The position numbers were made by a program, and so were the translations under genes. The notes beneath the pieces were generated by a model. The model had not been told where the DNA came from and ran no database searches. It worked only from the letters and a program-made list of their open reading frames with translations. Below, in pieces: positions 26,950 through 38,675 of a DNA stretch of 64,000 bases (its first letter is position 1; the number at the start of each line of letters is the position of its first letter). Source of the DNA: Mixta calida (GTDB lineage Bacteria > Pseudomonadota > Gammaproteobacteria > Enterobacterales > Enterobacteriaceae). The DNA is taken from contig NZ_CP026378.1 in assembly GCF_002953215.1 (NCBI RefSeq), forward strand, positions 3,082,540 to 3,146,539, given 5' to 3'.

Positions 26950-28959
26950 TTGAACAACGCACCGATAGAACACGCAAAACTGGACTGGAACGACCAGGGT
27001 ACACCTGTATCCCGAGAATTTGACGACGTCTATTTTTCTAATCAGAACGGTCTGGAAGAGACTGAATATGTCTTTTTGGGCGGCAACGGTTTGCCCGACC
27101 GTTTCACCACGCATCCGCGCGCGCTGTTTGTCGCTGCGGAAACCGGCTTCGGCACCGGCCTGAATTTTCTTACGCTGTGGCGCACCTTCGATCGCTTCCA
27201 CCAGGCGCAGCCGCAGGCGGCCTTGCAGCGACTGCACTTCATCAGCATGGAAAAATTTCCGCTGGCGCAGGCGGATCTCGCCGCCGCCCACGCGCGCTGG
27301 CCCGAACTGGCGCCCTGGGCCGATGCGCTGCGCCGCCAGTGGCCGCTGCCGTTGCCGGGCTGCCATCGTTTGCTGCTGGACGGCGGGCGCGTCACGCTGG
27401 ATCTGTGGTTTGGCGATGTTAATACGCTTATCCACCATTTTGATGACAGCCTGGGACGCAGCGTAGACGCCTGGTTTCTGGACGGCTTCGCACCGTCGAA
27501 AAACCCCGATATGTGGACGCCAGCGCTGTTTGACGCTATGGCGCGTCTGGCGCGGCCCGACGGCACTTTCGCCACCTTTACCGCAGCGGGCTTTGTGCGT
27601 CGCGGCCTGCAACAGGCGGGCTTCGATGCGGTCAAACGCAAAGGTTACGGCCACAAGCGCGAGATGCTGTGCGGCGCGCTGGCGCAGGCGCCTGAGCTGC
27701 CTCACTCCGCGCCCTGGTATGCGCGCTCCGCCGCCGAAGACGACGATATCGCGATCATCGGCGGCGGCGTCGCCAGCGCGCTGTTGTCGCTGGCGCTGCT
27801 GCGACGCGGCAAACGGGTCACGCTTTACTGCGCCGACGACGCGCCGGCGCAGAACGCGTCCGGCAACCGTCAGGGCGCGCTCTATCCTTTACTGAATCAG
27901 CACGATCCGGCGCTGGCGCAGTTCTTCCCTGCTGCCTTCGGCTTTGCGCGGCGGCTTTACGATGCGCTGCCGGTCGATTTTGCCCACGACTGGTGCGGCG
28001 TTACCCAGCTCGGCTGGGATGATAAAAGCGCGGAGAAGATCCAGCAGATGCTGGCGATGGAGCTGCCGGAAGCGCTGGCGCAAGGCGTGGACGTGGAACA
28101 GGCGGAGCGACTGGCGGGCGTGCCGCTCGGCTGCGGCGGCATCCACTATCCTGCCGGCGGCTGGCTGGCGCCGGGCGAATTGACCGCCGCGCTGTTTCAG
28201 CTGGCTCAGCAGCAGGGATTGCAGATTCACTGGCGGCACCGACTGGAAAAGCTGGAGGCTAACGACAGCGGCTGGCGGCTCTGCTTCGCCGACGGCGCGA
28301 CGGCGCAGTATAAGAACGTGGTGCTGGCTAACGGCCACGCCATCACCTCGCTGGCGCAAAGCGAAAAGCTGCCTGCCTATCCAGTCAGCGGCCAGGTGAG
28401 CCATGTTCCTTCCCGCGCCGGGCTGGCGCCTTTGAAGCAGGTGTTGTGTTATGAGGGCTATCTGACGCCGGTCAGCCCGGCGTTTGGCACCCACTGCATC
28501 GGCGCCAGCTACCACCGCGGCGATATCTCTGTGGCGTATCGTGAAGACGATCAACAGGAGAACCGCGAACGCCTGTTGCGCTGTCTGCCGCAGTGCGACT
28601 GGACGCAGGCAGTCGACGTCAGCGCTGGCGAGGCGCGTAACGGCGTGCGATGCGCTACGCGCGATCATCTGCCGTTTGTCGGCAACCTGCCCGACTATGC
28701 CGCCACGCTGGAGCGCTATCAGGATCTGCCGCGCCAGCGCGCGCAGCAGACGGAGATCGCCCCGGCTCCGGTATGGCCGGGCCTGTTTGTGCTGGGCGCG
28801 CTGGGATCGCGCGGCCTGTGCAGCGGTCCGCTGGCGGCCGAGGTGCTGGCGGCGCAGCTTTGCGCCGAGCCTTTACCGCTGGATCGCGCCACGCTGGCCG
28901 CGCTAAGCCCGAATCGTTACTGGGTGCGTAAGCTGCTGAAAGGAAAGGCGGTAAAGTAA
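26950..28959 (+). CDS. mnmC: Bifunctional tRNA modification enzyme MnmC
   Basis: Makes the last two steps of mnm5s2U34 in tRNA: the C-terminal FAD oxidoreductase removes carboxymethyl and the N-terminal SAM methyltransferase methylates (669 aa). The SAM site is [11 protein letters not shown] (about 62-72), the DUF752 motif is [17 protein letters not shown], and the FAD Rossmann motif is [18 protein letters not shown] (about 268). There is a TGA at 26899 and no ATG or GTG before the TTG at 26950, so TTG is the likely start, with only a weak ribosome site. Confidence 0.95.
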   Translation: MNNAPIEHAKLDWNDQGTPVSREFDDVYFSNQNGLEETEYVFLGGNGLPDRFTTHPRALFVAAETGFGTGLNFLTLWRTFDRFHQAQPQAALQRLHFISMEKFPLAQADLAAAHARWPELAPWADALRRQWPLPLPGCHRLLLDGGRVTLDLWFGDVNTLIHHFDDSLGRSVDAWFLDGFAPSKNPDMWTPALFDAMARLARPDGTFATFTAAGFVRRGLQQAGFDAVKRKGYGHKREMLCGALAQAPELPHSAPWYARSAAEDDDIAIIGGGVASALLSLALLRRGKRVTLYCADDAPAQNASGNRQGALYPLLNQHDPALAQFFPAAFGFARRLYDALPVDFAHDWCGVTQLGWDDKSAEKIQQMLAMELPEALAQGVDVEQAERLAGVPLGCGGIHYPAGGWLAPGELTAALFQLAQQQGLQIHWRHRLEKLEANDSGWRLCFADGATAQYKNVVLANGHAITSLAQSEKLPAYPVSGQVSHVPSRAGLAPLKQVLCYEGYLTPVSPAFGTHCIGASYHRGDISVAYREDDQQENRERLLRCLPQCDWTQAVDVSAGEARNGVRCATRDHLPFVGNLPDYAATLERYQDLPRQRAQQTEIAPAPVWPGLFVLGALGSRGLCSGPLAAEVLAAQLCAEPLPLDRATLAALSPNRYWVRKLLKGKAVK

Positions 28960-29011
28960 AGGGGAACGAGGCAGGTCGCCTCCCCCTGCGTTAACGCGCT
29001 TTTCATACAAT

Positions 29012-29039
29012 AAAAAAGCGGCCCGCAGGCCGCTTTTTT
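29012..29039. terminator. Bidirectional terminator between mnmC and yfcL
   Basis: Perfect 12 bp inverted repeat AAAAAAGCGGCC / GGCCGCTTTTTT with a 4 nt loop. It has a T-tract on both strands and serves the convergent genes mnmC (+) and yfcL (-). Confidence 0.92.
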
Positions 29040-29054
29040 ATATTTCAGTCCGGT

Positions 29055-29336
29055 TCAGGCGGGCTGACGCGCCTGCAGGAACAGGTTATCCCACATGCCG
29101 ATCACCAGCGCCTGGTCGCGCGGCGAGAGTTCACCGGCGGCGATAGCGTTTTGCAGGCTGTTCTGTACATGGATCTGCAACGCTTCCGCGGTATGTTCGC
29201 CGCTCTGCTCCAGCTCGGCAACCGCCAGAGTGAGGTGACCGCGCAGGTAGCCGCTGGCGAATAGCTCATCATCACTGGCGTGCTCGACCATATCGTCAAT
29301 CAGGGCCAGAATACGCGTTTCAAATTCTGCGATCAT
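29055..29336 (-). CDS. yfcL: Conserved protein YfcL
   Basis: 93 aa soluble acidic helical protein of the YfcL family, function unknown. Conserved parts are [20 protein letters not shown] and [16 protein letters not shown]. It is the last gene of the prmB-aroC-mepA-yfcA-epmC-yfcL run, as in E. coli. Confidence 0.9.
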   Translation of the reverse strand: MIAEFETRILALIDDMVEHASDDELFASGYLRGHLTLAVAELEQSGEHTAEALQIHVQNSLQNAIAAGELSPRDQALVIGMWDNLFLQARQPA

Positions 29337-29365
29337 CTCAATTCCTCATTAAGTCGCGCCTCCGT

Positions 29366-29914
29366 TCAGCGCAGATCTTCCGGCCAGGGAAACTGCGCCG
29401 CCGTCAGCGGGGGCGTATGATAAAAACGCTGTAGTTCAGCGATAAAACGGGCCGGGCGCGCCGGAATGCCGTTTTCAAGGTAGTGCATCACCTGAGCATG
29501 AACCTGACGCTGAAAAGCGATGCGATCCGGCTCATAATCTCCATTGAGATTGTCACAACTCACGTTGAAGGGGAAGCCCGCCGCAACGCTGAACATCCAC
29601 TCCAGCGCCTGCGGTTTGATTTCAACTGACTCAAACTGATGCTGGGTATCGGCGTCGCGTCCGTCCGGGCAATACCAGTAGCCGAAGTCCACCAGCTTGC
29701 GGCGCTCGGCGCCAGCGATGCACCAGTGCGAGATCTCATGCAGCGCGCTGGCGTAATAACCATGCGCAAATACCACGCGATGCCAGGGCGACGTTTCGTC
29801 CGCCGGCAGGTAGATCGGCTCATCGTCGCCCTTGATTAAACGGGTCTGAAAATCGTCCTGAAAGCAGCGATCGAATAGCGTAATCAGGTCCTGATAGCGG
29901 TGCGTTGTACTCAT
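29366..29914 (-). CDS. epmC: Elongation factor P hydroxylase EpmC
   Basis: Hydroxylates the beta-lysylated lysine of EF-P after EpmA/EpmB have acted (182 aa). The metal-site motif HEISHWCIAGAERRKLVDFGYWY, the RLIKGDDEPIYLPA block and ERIAFQRQVHAQVMHYL-like helix are family hallmarks. Two in-frame ATGs are 6 nt apart (29920, 29914); the second aligns with the usual start. Confidence 0.93.
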   Translation of the reverse strand: MSTTHRYQDLITLFDRCFQDDFQTRLIKGDDEPIYLPADETSPWHRVVFAHGYYASALHEISHWCIAGAERRKLVDFGYWYCPDGRDADTQHQFESVEIKPQALEWMFSVAAGFPFNVSCDNLNGDYEPDRIAFQRQVHAQVMHYLENGIPARPARFIAELQRFYHTPPLTAAQFPWPEDLR

Positions 29915-29980
29915 ATCCATAACTGTCGGCTGAAAAAAACGCGCAATTGTCGCATTTAGCGCGCGGGTTGACGAGCATTA

Positions 29981-30781
29981 TCACCAGAGGTGGGTCAGCC
30001 AGTGGCCGATGGCGGCGCCGTAATCTTCATACAGCAGCTTGCTGCTCATCACCACCGAAACGATCACCACCATCGGGCGAATCAGCTTCTGCCCGCGCGA
30101 CAGCACCATGCGCGCGCCGAGACGCGCGCCGCAGACCGACCCTACCAGCATCACCAGGCCGACGCCCCACACCACCTTGCCGCCAAGGATAAAAAACAGC
30201 AGGCTGGTGAGGTTAGAGGTGAAATTCAGCACCTTGGCGTGCGCGGTAGATTTCGCCAGGTTGAAGCCAGCCAGCGTCACGAACGCCAGCGCATAGAAAG
30301 AGCCGGCGCCCGGACCGAAAAAACCGTCGTAAAAGCCGACCGCCCCGCCCGCCACCAGCGCAAAGGCGATGCCGTCCAGCCGCCGCTGACGATCGTCCTC
30401 GCCCAGGCGCGGCATCAGCAGAAAATAGAGGCCGATGCCGATAATCAGCAGCGGCAGCACCTGCCGCAGAAAGCCGGACTGGATATGCTGCACCAGCAGC
30501 GTGCCGCTGACCGCGCCGATAAAGGTCATGGCGATATTCAGCCGCTGCTCGCGCAGCTTCACCGCGCCGCGCCGCACGAAATAGAGGCTGGCGGAAAAAG
30601 AGCCGCCTACCGCCTGTAATTTGTTCGTCGCCAGCACCTGCGCGGGCGACAGCCCGGCGGAAAGCAGCGCGGGCACGGTCAGCAGCCCGCCGCCGCCGGC
30701 GATCGAATCGATAAACGACGCCAGCATAGCGACGAAAAACAGCACCCCCAGCATCGCCGGGGAGACAACCCACCAGTCCAT
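29981..30781 (-). CDS. yfcA: TSUP-family membrane protein YfcA
   Basis: Inner-membrane protein (266 aa) of the TauE/SafE (TSUP) family with about eight helices, thought to move sulfur-containing anions. Family motifs are IDSIAGGGGLLTVPALLSAG near residue 25 and the mirrored GFYDGFFGPGAGSFYALAF near 155. It begins 8 nt after mepA. Substrate unknown. Confidence 0.91.
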   Translation of the reverse strand: MDWWVVSPAMLGVLFFVAMLASFIDSIAGGGGLLTVPALLSAGLSPAQVLATNKLQAVGGSFSASLYFVRRGAVKLREQRLNIAMTFIGAVSGTLLVQHIQSGFLRQVLPLLIIGIGLYFLLMPRLGEDDRQRRLDGIAFALVAGGAVGFYDGFFGPGAGSFYALAFVTLAGFNLAKSTAHAKVLNFTSNLTSLLFFILGGKVVWGVGLVMLVGSVCGARLGARMVLSRGQKLIRPMVVIVSVVMSSKLLYEDYGAAIGHWLTHLW

Positions 30782-30789
30782 GTAAGATC

Positions 30790-31614
30790 CTAAAGTAGAT
30801 GTTTATCCAGCAGCGCCTGACAGGATGGCGGCAGCGGCGGCGGTTCGCGTTTCACCGGCGATCCGCCGCCCGGTTTTTTCGGCAGGAACCAGCTTTCCAG
30901 CTCGGCGCCGCAGCCGTCGCCCGGCGGCGGCGGGGCCTGATCTTCACATTCCAGACTCTCCGGCGGACAGCGCAGGCGCACATGCATATGGGCGCGATGG
31001 CCGAACCACGGGCGCACTTTGCGCAGCCAGTCGCGATCGCTGCCGGCGTCGGCGCACAATTGCTTTTTGATCGCCGGATTGACGAAGATGCGCGTAACCT
31101 GCTCATCTTTCGCCGCCAGCTTGATCAGGCTGTCGATTTCCGGCTGCCAGTGGCGCGCCACGACGCGCTTGCCGTCGGCGCTGACCAGATCGAGCGGCTG
31201 CGGCTTCAGCAACATCTGCGGCGTCCAGCGCTTTTTCGGCAGCTGAAGCCAGATATCGACATCCAGCCCGCTCTGATGGCTGGCGTGGCCGCTGCTGAAG
31301 CGCCCGCCCGCCGCCATGCCCATATCGCCAATCAGCACCTGACCCAGCCCCAGGTTATGCACCTGCGTCGTCAGACGCTGAATAAACAGGATCAGATCGG
31401 GATGGCCGAAATAGCGACGCTGATCCTGACGCATCACCTGATAAGCCGGATTATTCAACGGCAGCGCTTCGGCGCCGACAATGCAGCCGTTAGCGAAAGC
31501 GCCAATCGCCTGCGGCGCCCCGGCGATGGGATGAGTGATGTTTTGCCACGGCGTCGCCGCCAGCGCCGGAGAACTCAGCAGCAGCGCGGCCAGCAGGGAG
31601 AGCGTTTTTCTCAT
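30790..31614 (-). CDS. mepA: Penicillin-insensitive murein endopeptidase MepA
   Basis: Periplasmic LAS-type zinc metallopeptidase (274 aa) that cuts D-Ala-meso-DAP cross-links in peptidoglycan. Signal peptide [19 protein letters not shown]. Zinc ligands are in [15 protein letters not shown] (HxxxxxxD) and the later [11 protein letters not shown] (HxH); several cysteines towards the C-terminus form the family disulfides. It starts 3 nt after the aroC stop. Confidence 0.95.
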   Translation of the reverse strand: MRKTLSLLAALLLSSPALAATPWQNITHPIAGAPQAIGAFANGCIVGAEALPLNNPAYQVMRQDQRRYFGHPDLILFIQRLTTQVHNLGLGQVLIGDMGMAAGGRFSSGHASHQSGLDVDIWLQLPKKRWTPQMLLKPQPLDLVSADGKRVVARHWQPEIDSLIKLAAKDEQVTRIFVNPAIKKQLCADAGSDRDWLRKVRPWFGHRAHMHVRLRCPPESLECEDQAPPPPGDGCGAELESWFLPKKPGGGSPVKREPPPLPPSCQALLDKHLL

Positions 31615-31617
31615 ACG

Positions 31618-32703
31618 TCACCAGCGTGGAATGGTGGTGGAAACGTCCGCGCACTGGGCGCGATGGCGCAGCAGATGATCCATCAGCACAATCGCCATCA
31701 TCGCCTCGGCGATCGGCACCGCGCGGATCCCGACGCAGGGATCGTGACGGCCTTTGGTAATCATCTCCACCTCTTCGCCGTCGCGGGTGATGGTTTTTCC
31801 CGGCACGGTAATGCTGGAGGTGGGCTTCATCGCCAGGTGGGCGATCAGCGGCTGGCCGCTGCTGATGCCGCCGAGAATGCCGCCAGCGTGGTTGCTCTGA
31901 AAGCCGCTGGCGCGGATCTCATCACGATGCTGGCTGCCGCGCTGGTTAACCACCGCGAAGCCATCGCCGATTTCGATCCCTTTTACCGCGTTGATGCTCA
32001 TCAGCGCGTGCGCCAGATCGGCGTCCAGACGATCGAACACCGGCTCGCCGAGGCCCACCGGCACATTTTCCGCGATAACCGTGACCTTCGCGCCGATAGA
32101 GTCGCCCTCTTTCTTCAGCGCGCGCATCAGCGCGTCCAGCGCCTCCAGCTTGTCGGGATCGGGGCAGAAAAACGGATTCTGTTCGACCTGATTCCAGTCT
32201 TTCAGCTCGCAGGCGACGTCGCCGATCTGCGCCAGATAGCCGCGTACCTGCACGCCGAATTTCATCTGCAGATATTTTTTGGCGATGGCGCCCGCCGCCA
32301 CGCGCATCGCCGTTTCGCGCGCCGAGGAGCGGCCGCCGCCGCGGTAGTCGCGCACGCCATATTTTTGTTCGTAGGTGTAATCGGCATGGCCGGGACGAAA
32401 CAGATCTTTGATGGCGCCGTAATCCTGCGAGCGCTGATCGGTGTTTTCAATCAGCAGCCCGATGCTGGTGCCGGTAGTGACGCCTTCAAACACGCCGGAC
32501 AGAATGCGCACCCGATCCGGCTCGCGGCGTTGAGTGGTATAGCGCGAGGTGCCCGGACGGCGCCGGTCGAGATCGTGCTGCAAATCCGCTTCGGTGAGCG
32601 GCATGCCCGGCGGCACGCCGTCGACAATACAGCCCAGCGCAATGCCATGCGATTCACCAAAGGTGGTGACGCGAAAAATCTGTCCAATCGTGTTGCCTGC
32701 CAT
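31618..32703 (-). CDS. aroC: Chorismate synthase AroC
   Basis: Last enzyme of the shikimate pathway, converting EPSP to chorismate with reduced FMN (361 aa). Signatures are [18 protein letters not shown] near the N-terminus, [16 protein letters not shown], and [20 protein letters not shown]. Sits between prmB and mepA, co-directional. Confidence 0.97.
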   Translation of the reverse strand: MAGNTIGQIFRVTTFGESHGIALGCIVDGVPPGMPLTEADLQHDLDRRRPGTSRYTTQRREPDRVRILSGVFEGVTTGTSIGLLIENTDQRSQDYGAIKDLFRPGHADYTYEQKYGVRDYRGGGRSSARETAMRVAAGAIAKKYLQMKFGVQVRGYLAQIGDVACELKDWNQVEQNPFFCPDPDKLEALDALMRALKKEGDSIGAKVTVIAENVPVGLGEPVFDRLDADLAHALMSINAVKGIEIGDGFAVVNQRGSQHRDEIRASGFQSNHAGGILGGISSGQPLIAHLAMKPTSSITVPGKTITRDGEEVEMITKGRHDPCVGIRAVPIAEAMMAIVLMDHLLRHRAQCADVSTTIPRW

Positions 32704-32724
32704 CTCGGCTCCGTTATTGTGCGA

Positions 32725-33656
32725 TTAATCTTTGAAGTATTTGAAATGATGTTGTGCGTCGACAATTTGCTGACGGGTCAGCATAAATACGCCGTCGCCG
32801 CCGTTATCAAATTCCAGCCAGGTGAACGGCACGTCGGGGTATTGCTCGATCATATGCACCATACTGTTGCCGACTTCGCAAATCAGCACGCCCTCTTCCT
32901 GCAGGTAATCAGGCGCGCAGGCCAGAATGCGGCGCACCAGCTTCAGACCGTCGCTGCCCGCCGCCAGGCCAGTTCCGGCTCATGGCGATATTCACTCGGC
33001 AGGTCGTCCATATCATCCGCGTCGACGTAGGGCGGATTGGTGACGATCAGATCGTATTGCACCTTCGGCAGATCGCGGAACAGATCGGAGCGAATCGGAG
33101 TAACCTGATGAATCAGGCCATGCTCTTCAATGTTCTGCTCGGCAACCGCCAGCGCGTCGAGAGAAAGATCGACCGCGTCCACTTCCGCTTCCGGGAAGGC
33201 CCAGGCGCAGGCGATGGCGATGCAGGCGCTGCCGGTGCACATATCCAGGATGTGCCGCGGCGAGTCGTTCAGCAGTCCGGCGAAGCGGCTGTTGATCAGC
33301 TCGCCAATCGGCGAACGCGGCACCAGCACGCGTTCATCGACGTAGAACTCATGGCCGCAAAACCAGGCTTTGTTAGTGAGATAGGCAACCGGAATGCGCT
33401 CGTTGACGCGGCGAATCACGCGCTCGACGATACGGTGGCGCTCGCTGGAGGTCAGACGCGCATTGCGCATCTCTTCAGGAATATCCAGCGGCAGATAAAG
33501 GGTTGGCAAAACCAGCTGAACAGCTTCGTCCCAGGGATTATCCGTGCCGTGGCCATACCAGATATTGGCCGCCGCGAAACGGCTCACCGCCCAGCGCAGC
33601 ATATCCTGAATGGTGTGCAGTTCATTGACTGCTTCATCGACGAAAATTTTGTCCAC
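32725..33656 (-). pseudogene. prmB: prmB, ribosomal protein L3 glutamine methyltransferase, with a one-base frameshift
   Basis: PrmB methylates Gln150 of ribosomal protein L3. The frame from GTG 33656 (GGAGG upstream) runs through the SAM motif [14 protein letters not shown] and the catalytic [12 protein letters not shown] to YRHEPEL, then shifts to a nonsense tail stopping at 32943. The rest of the family sequence ([20 protein letters not shown]) is in the next frame to 32725. Adding one C (plus strand) at about 32969 gives a 310 aa product, exactly the E. coli length. With similar losses in fadI and ccmF, sequencing error is more likely than real decay. Confidence 0.9.
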
Positions 33657-33821
33657 GTTGCCCTCCACAGGCCGTTCCGTAATTACGGCGGTTAGTTTGC
33701 CATGAAGCGGACGAGAATTCAGCGCAGCGACGTGAAAAAGCTGACTTTTGTTTACAATGCGGGTTATCGTAGCCCTCAGGCCACGCGGCCTGCGCCACTT
33801 AACTGAAAGAAATCAGGCATT

Positions 33822-34370
33822 ATGAAGAAAAAAGAGCAGCTCAGCGCAGAAGATAAGGCGCTGTTTCGTCAGTTGATGACCGGCACCCGCAAACTGAAGC
33901 AGGATACGCTGGTGCATCAGCCGCCGCGCAAAAAAGCGCAGGTGTCGCTGAAGCGTCAGCTGTCGGAGCAGGCGGACAACAGTCACTACTTTTCCGATGA
34001 GTTCCAGCCGCTGCTGGCGGAGGATGGCCCGGTGCGCTATGTGCGCAGCGATGTCAGCCATTACGAGCTGAAGAAACTGCGGCGCGGCGACTACACGCCT
34101 GAAATATTTCTCGATCTGCACGGACTGACGCAGCAACAGGCCAAACAGGAGCTGGGCGCGCTGATCGCCGCCTGTCGACGCGAGCATATTTTTTGCGCCA
34201 GCGTGATGCACGGACACGGCAAACATATTCTTAAGCAGCAAACGCCGCTATGGCTGGCTCAGCATCCGTACGTAATGGCGTTTCATCAGGCGCCGAAAGC
34301 GTTTGGCGGCGATGCGGCCCTGCTGGTGCTGATCGAAGTGGAAGAGTGGCAGCCGCCAGAATTACCCTGA
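33822..34370 (+). CDS. smrB: Ribosome rescue factor SmrB
   Basis: Smr-domain endonuclease (182 aa) that cleaves mRNA between collided ribosomes. A basic N-terminal arm ([17 protein letters not shown]) is followed by the C-terminal Smr domain with [14 protein letters not shown] and the [12 protein letters not shown] motif, both typical. Divergent from prmB and convergent with sixA, as in E. coli yfcN. Confidence 0.94.
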   Translation: MKKKEQLSAEDKALFRQLMTGTRKLKQDTLVHQPPRKKAQVSLKRQLSEQADNSHYFSDEFQPLLAEDGPVRYVRSDVSHYELKKLRRGDYTPEIFLDLHGLTQQQAKQELGALIAACRREHIFCASVMHGHGKHILKQQTPLWLAQHPYVMAFHQAPKAFGGDAALLVLIEVEEWQPPELP

Positions 34371-34382
34371 CGGCCTGAGGCG

Positions 34383-34865
34383 TTACATCGCTTTGGCGAG
34401 CCTGGAAGGGCTGACCTGCCACTTTAAGGTACCTTCGCTTTTATCGGCGTCGAAATCGATGCAGGCAATCGCGGAAGTGGCGAACATCGGCGGCGGCTCT
34501 TGCGGACAGAGTTCCGACACCAGATAACCGACCAAAGGAAGGTGGGAGATGACCAGAACGGAGGCGACGCCCTCCTTCGCCAGCGCCTGAATATAGCAGG
34601 CGACCTGCGCCGGATCCCCGCCGGGCGTCAGCTCCGGCAGCACTTCCTGCTCCTGCGGCAGCCGCAGGGCTTCACGTACTGTGGCAAGTGTCTGCTCCGC
34701 CCGCAGATAGGGGCTGACCAGTACCCGTTCAATATCCAGTGTCTGGCTGTTAAGCCAGCTCGCCATCTGGCGTGATTCATCACAACCACAATGGGTCAAA
34801 GGCCGCACAGAATCACTGGCTGCCTCGAGTGCAGCGTCGCCGTGACGCATAATAAAAACTTGCAT
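34383..34865 (-). CDS. sixA: Phosphohistidine phosphatase SixA
   Basis: Histidine-phosphatase-superfamily protein (160 aa) that removes phosphate from histidine, best known for the nitrogen phosphotransferase protein NPr and ArcB. The RHG motif with catalytic His8 is in MQVFIMRHGDAALEA, a second conserved His is in VLVISHLPLVGYLV. Located between smrB and fadJ as in E. coli. Confidence 0.94.
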   Translation of the reverse strand: MQVFIMRHGDAALEAASDSVRPLTHCGCDESRQMASWLNSQTLDIERVLVSPYLRAEQTLATVREALRLPQEQEVLPELTPGGDPAQVACYIQALAKEGVASVLVISHLPLVGYLVSELCPQEPPPMFATSAIACIDFDADKSEGTLKWQVSPSRLAKAM

Positions 34866-35034
34866 AAAGCACCGCTGTTGTTTAACAAAATCGTCGGATC
34901 ATCAGGCTGCCCGACGCGTCATTCTGCGAATGAACGCTGTGTTGTAACCTAATGGCCTGAGTATAGTCAACCGATTGTTTAATAAACGAGCTATTGGCGG
35001 AACTTGCCACCGGGCGCGGCAAAAATCGTCTTTG

Positions 35035-37188
35035 CTAAGCCGCTGAATCATTATGGGTATTCGCATCGTCTGGAGAATTGTAAAAGTTCTCTCCCCGCTC
35101 GGCGCGTTGACGCAGCGCTTCACATGGCGCGAAGCGATCGCCATATTGATGCATCAGGTTGGCTAATGTGTTTACAACGTTAGCGGCGCCGAGGCTATCC
35201 ATGTAACGGAAAGGTCCGCCGAGGAAAGGCGGAAAGCCGATGCCGAAAACCGCGCCAATATCGCCGTCGCGCGGACTGCGAATAATGCCCTCATCGAGAC
35301 AGCGCGCCGCTTCGTTCAGCATTAACATTACACAGCGCTGGGCGATAAGCGCCCCGTCAAGCCGATGCTGCGGCTGGATATGCAGCAGCGAATAGAGAGT
35401 TTTATCGGGCCGTTTCGTTTTGCCGCGCCCATCGTAGCGGTAAAATCCGCGTCCATTTTTGCGCCCTTTGCGATTGTCCTCCAGCACGGCGGCGAACGCC
35501 TCCGGCGCGGCGAAGCGCGCTCCCCAGGCCTGCTCCAGAATCGGCAGAATTTTGGTGCCTGTGTCAATGCCGACCTCATCCAGCAGCTGCACCGGTCCCA
35601 GCGGAAAGCCGAATTTCACCAGCGCCCCGTCGATATTTTCCATCGGCTCGCCCTCCAGCAGACAGCGCATCGCCTCATTCATATAAGGCGCCAGAATGCG
35701 GTTGACGTAAAAGCCAGGGCGATCGGCCACCACGATCGGCGTTTTCCCCTGCCGTTTAGCCAGCGCCACCGTGGTAGCAATCGTCGTTTCTGAGGTGTGC
35801 TGATGCGGGATCACTTCGACCAGCATCATCTTATCCACCGGACTGAAGTAGTGCAGGCCGATCACCTGCTCTGGCCGCTGCGCCCGCGCGGCGATCTGCG
35901 CGATCGGCAACGAGGAGGTGTTAGAGGCGAAAAGGGTATGCGGCGCGCAGTGCTGCTCCACCTCCGCCACCATCTGCTGCTTAAGCGTCAAATCCTCAAA
36001 CACTGCCTCAATCACCACGTCGCGCTGAGCAAAGCCGCTATAGTCGGTGGCGCCGGAAATCAGCGCCATCTGCCGCTGACGCGCGGCGGCCGTCATATGT
36101 CGACGCCTGACCTTTTTACTCAGCAGATCCCAGCTGTACTTCATCGCATGATTGATACCTTCCACGCTGATATCTTTAATCCGCACCGGCAGCCCCGCTT
36201 TGGTGGCGGTAACGGCGGCGATACCGCCGCCCATCAGCCCGCCGCCCAACACGCCAACCGAACGTAGCGGCAACGGCTGCGCAACGGCGCCGCGCTCTTT
36301 TTTCATGGCGGTAGTGGCGAAGAAGAGATGGCGCAGCGCGGCGGATTGCGGCGTCATGGTCAGCTCGCCAAAGGCGAGCGCCTCCGCCTCATGACCTGCG
36401 CGCATACCCTGCTCCAGGCCGATGCGCACCGCTTCGAGAATACGGCGCGTCGCCGGGTAGTTGCCGCGGGTTTTCGCTTCGCTTTGTCGCGCCGCCAGCT
36501 TAAACAGCACGGCGCGTCCTGCCGGCCCGTTCATCAACCGTTCGCGCAATGGCAGCGGACGGCGTTGGCCTTTGCCCTTTAGCGCCAGCGCCACCGCCGT
36601 TTCCAGCAGAATGGCGTGCGGCACCGCATCATCCACCAGCCCCAGCTTCAGCGCCTGCTTCGCCCGCAGGCTTTTACCGGTCAGAATCAGGTTCAGCGCC
36701 TGCGAGGCGCCAATCAGACGCGGCAGACGCTGCGTGCCGCCGCTGCCGGGCAGCAGGCCCAGCTGCACTTCCGGCAGCCCCAGCAGGGTTTTCTCATCCA
36801 GTGTACAGACGCGCCTGTCGCAGGCCAGCGCCAGCTCCAGGCCGCCGCCGAGACAAGGACCGTGAATGGCCGCCACGACCGTCACCGGCAGCGCGGCGAT
36901 CTCCGACATAATGCGCTGCCCCTGCTCCGCCAGCTGGCGCGCCTCGTCGGCGCTGCGGCAGGCATCGATCATGCTGATATCCGCGCCGGCGATAAAGGAG
37001 TCAGGTTTGCCGGAGATAAACACCAGCCCGGCCAGCGCCTGATGCTGACGCGCCTCGGTAATCACCGCGCGGATCTGTTCAATAAACGCCGCGCGCAGCG
37101 TATTCATTTTTTCACCGGGGAGATCGATGGTGATGACGCCGACGTTGTCGCTGCGAACGTTAAACTGAAATGCAGATTGCTGTTCCAT
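35035..37188 (-). CDS. fadJ: Fatty acid oxidation complex alpha subunit FadJ
   Basis: Multifunctional enoyl-CoA hydratase/3-hydroxyacyl-CoA dehydrogenase (717 aa) of the anaerobic beta-oxidation complex, partner of FadI. N-terminal crotonase domain with [17 protein letters not shown] and [23 protein letters not shown] site [15 protein letters not shown] near residue 310; HADH motifs [10 protein letters not shown] and [18 protein letters not shown] at 37188 lies 4 nt past the fadI stop; the frame to 37239 is not homologous. Confidence 0.96.
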   Translation of the reverse strand: MEQQSAFQFNVRSDNVGVITIDLPGEKMNTLRAAFIEQIRAVITEARQHQALAGLVFISGKPDSFIAGADISMIDACRSADEARQLAEQGQRIMSEIAALPVTVVAAIHGPCLGGGLELALACDRRVCTLDEKTLLGLPEVQLGLLPGSGGTQRLPRLIGASQALNLILTGKSLRAKQALKLGLVDDAVPHAILLETAVALALKGKGQRRPLPLRERLMNGPAGRAVLFKLAARQSEAKTRGNYPATRRILEAVRIGLEQGMRAGHEAEALAFGELTMTPQSAALRHLFFATTAMKKERGAVAQPLPLRSVGVLGGGLMGGGIAAVTATKAGLPVRIKDISVEGINHAMKYSWDLLSKKVRRRHMTAAARQRQMALISGATDYSGFAQRDVVIEAVFEDLTLKQQMVAEVEQHCAPHTLFASNTSSLPIAQIAARAQRPEQVIGLHYFSPVDKMMLVEVIPHQHTSETTIATTVALAKRQGKTPIVVADRPGFYVNRILAPYMNEAMRCLLEGEPMENIDGALVKFGFPLGPVQLLDEVGIDTGTKILPILEQAWGARFAAPEAFAAVLEDNRKGRKNGRGFYRYDGRGKTKRPDKTLYSLLHIQPQHRLDGALIAQRCVMLMLNEAARCLDEGIIRSPRDGDIGAVFGIGFPPFLGGPFRYMDSLGAANVVNTLANLMHQYGDRFAPCEALRQRAERGENFYNSPDDANTHNDSAA

Positions 37189-37192
37189 AACC

Positions 37193-38502
37193 TTATTCAA
37201 CCTCCAGTACCATCGCCGCTCCCAGGCCGCCCGCCGCACAGGCGGTCACCAGCCCCAGCCCGCCGCCGCGACGGCGCAGTTCGTTCAGCGTTTGGGTAAT
37301 CATGCGCGCGCCGGTAGCGGCGAAGGGATGCCCGTAGGCGATAGAGCCGCCAAGCACGTTAAATTTCTCTTCATCTACTTCGCCTAACGCCTGCGAACGA
37401 TTCAGCATATCGCGGGCGAAGCGCTCGTCGCGGAACAGTTTCAGGTTCGTCAGCGTCTGCGCGGCGAACGCCTCGTGCATATCAATCAGCGTCAGGTCAC
37501 GCAGCGCAATGCCCGCGCGATCCAGCGCCAGCGGCGTCGCATAGACCGGCCCAGCAGCATATCCTGCCAGACATCGGTGGCGGTAAAGGCGTAGCTGCGC
37601 AGATAGCCCAGCGGCGTGACGTCCAGTTCGCGCGCCCGCGATTCGGTCATCAGGATCACAGCGGCGGCGCCGTCGGTAAGCGGCGTGCTGTTGGCGGCCG
37701 TCACGCTGCCGTGGCGACGATCGAACGCGGGACGCAAACGGGCGTAATCGCTGAGAACGCTGTTTTCACGCACGTTGTTATCCTGACGGAAGGCGGCGCG
37801 CCACGGCGGCACCCAGGCGGTCATGACTTCATTATGTAAATGGCCTTCGCGCCACGCCTGGGCGGCGCGCTGATGGGATCGATGCGCCAGCGCATCCTGC
37901 TGTTCGCGGCTGATGCCGTGGCTTTTCGCCATCTGCTCGGCGGTGTCGCCCATGCGCAGGCCGGTAGAGTACTCCGCCACCGCGGGCGGCACCGGCAGCA
38001 GATCGCGCGGGCGCAGCGCGCTGAACAACTTGAGTTTTTTACCTAAGGTGCGCGCCTTGCTAAGATCGACCAACGTTCGGCCCAGCTTTTTGCTGACGCC
38101 GATCGGCAAAACGGAGGAGGAGTCGGCGCCGCCAGCGATGCCGGCACTGACGTTGCCTGCCAGCAGGCTTTCCGCCAGGCTGGCGACCGCCTGAAAGCTG
38201 GTAGCGCAGGCACGGCTGATGCTGTAAGCGTCGGTGCGGACGCTCAGTCCGCTGCTAAGGACGATTTCGCGCGCGATATTCGGCGCCTCCGGCATTTGTA
38301 TCACCTGGCCGAACACCAGCTGTTCGATAATATCCACCGGAAGTTCGCTGCGGGCCATTAATTCGCTAACCACCATGCGCCCCAGCTCAATCGCCGGAAT
38401 GCCGTGCAGCGCCGTCGCCTGGCGGGCGAAAGGCGTACGCAGCCCGTGGGTTATGGCGATGCGATCGCCCTGACGCGTCAGCAAAGGAAGCGCTCTGCTC
38501 AT
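37193..38502 (-). pseudogene. fadI: fadI, 3-ketoacyl-CoA thiolase, with a one-base frameshift
   Basis: Thiolase of the FadIJ complex. From ATG 38502 the frame reads [17 protein letters not shown], passes the catalytic-cysteine segment [12 protein letters not shown] and ends abnormally after WQDMLLG at 37492. The remaining C-terminus ([10 protein letters not shown] to [12 protein letters not shown], including the active-site [11 protein letters not shown] and CAAGG) lies in the next frame to 37193. Adding one G (plus strand) at about 37548 gives 436 aa, exactly the E. coli FadI length. A FadR box lies about 40 bp upstream. Probable sequencing error. Confidence 0.9.
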
Positions 38503-38541
38503 TATTCTCACCTGTTAACCGCGACCGCAGCATCATTGCCA

Positions 38542-38558
38542 AAGAGGTCAGACCTGGC
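38542..38558 (-). promoter_or_regulatory. FadR-like operator upstream of fadI
   Basis: AAGAGGTCAGACCTGGC (plus strand) contains the FadR core GGTCNGACC and lies 40-56 bp before the fadI start, where FadR repression of fadIJ is expected. Confidence 0.55.
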
Positions 38559-38675
38559 CAGTGTTAACCAGTTTGTTACAAGGCGCCAGCGAGGGGCACG
38601 GAAAATGAGAGCGGCGGCACAGTTGCCGCTGGAGAAGGAAAAAGAGATGTTAGGGAAGGTAACATCAGGATAAGA

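Noticed and set aside
30799..33030. 743-codon open frame on the plus strand
   Set aside because: It runs antisense to mepA, aroC and prmB, has no recognisable domain, and is rich in Arg/Ala/His as expected from reverse complements of GC-rich genes.
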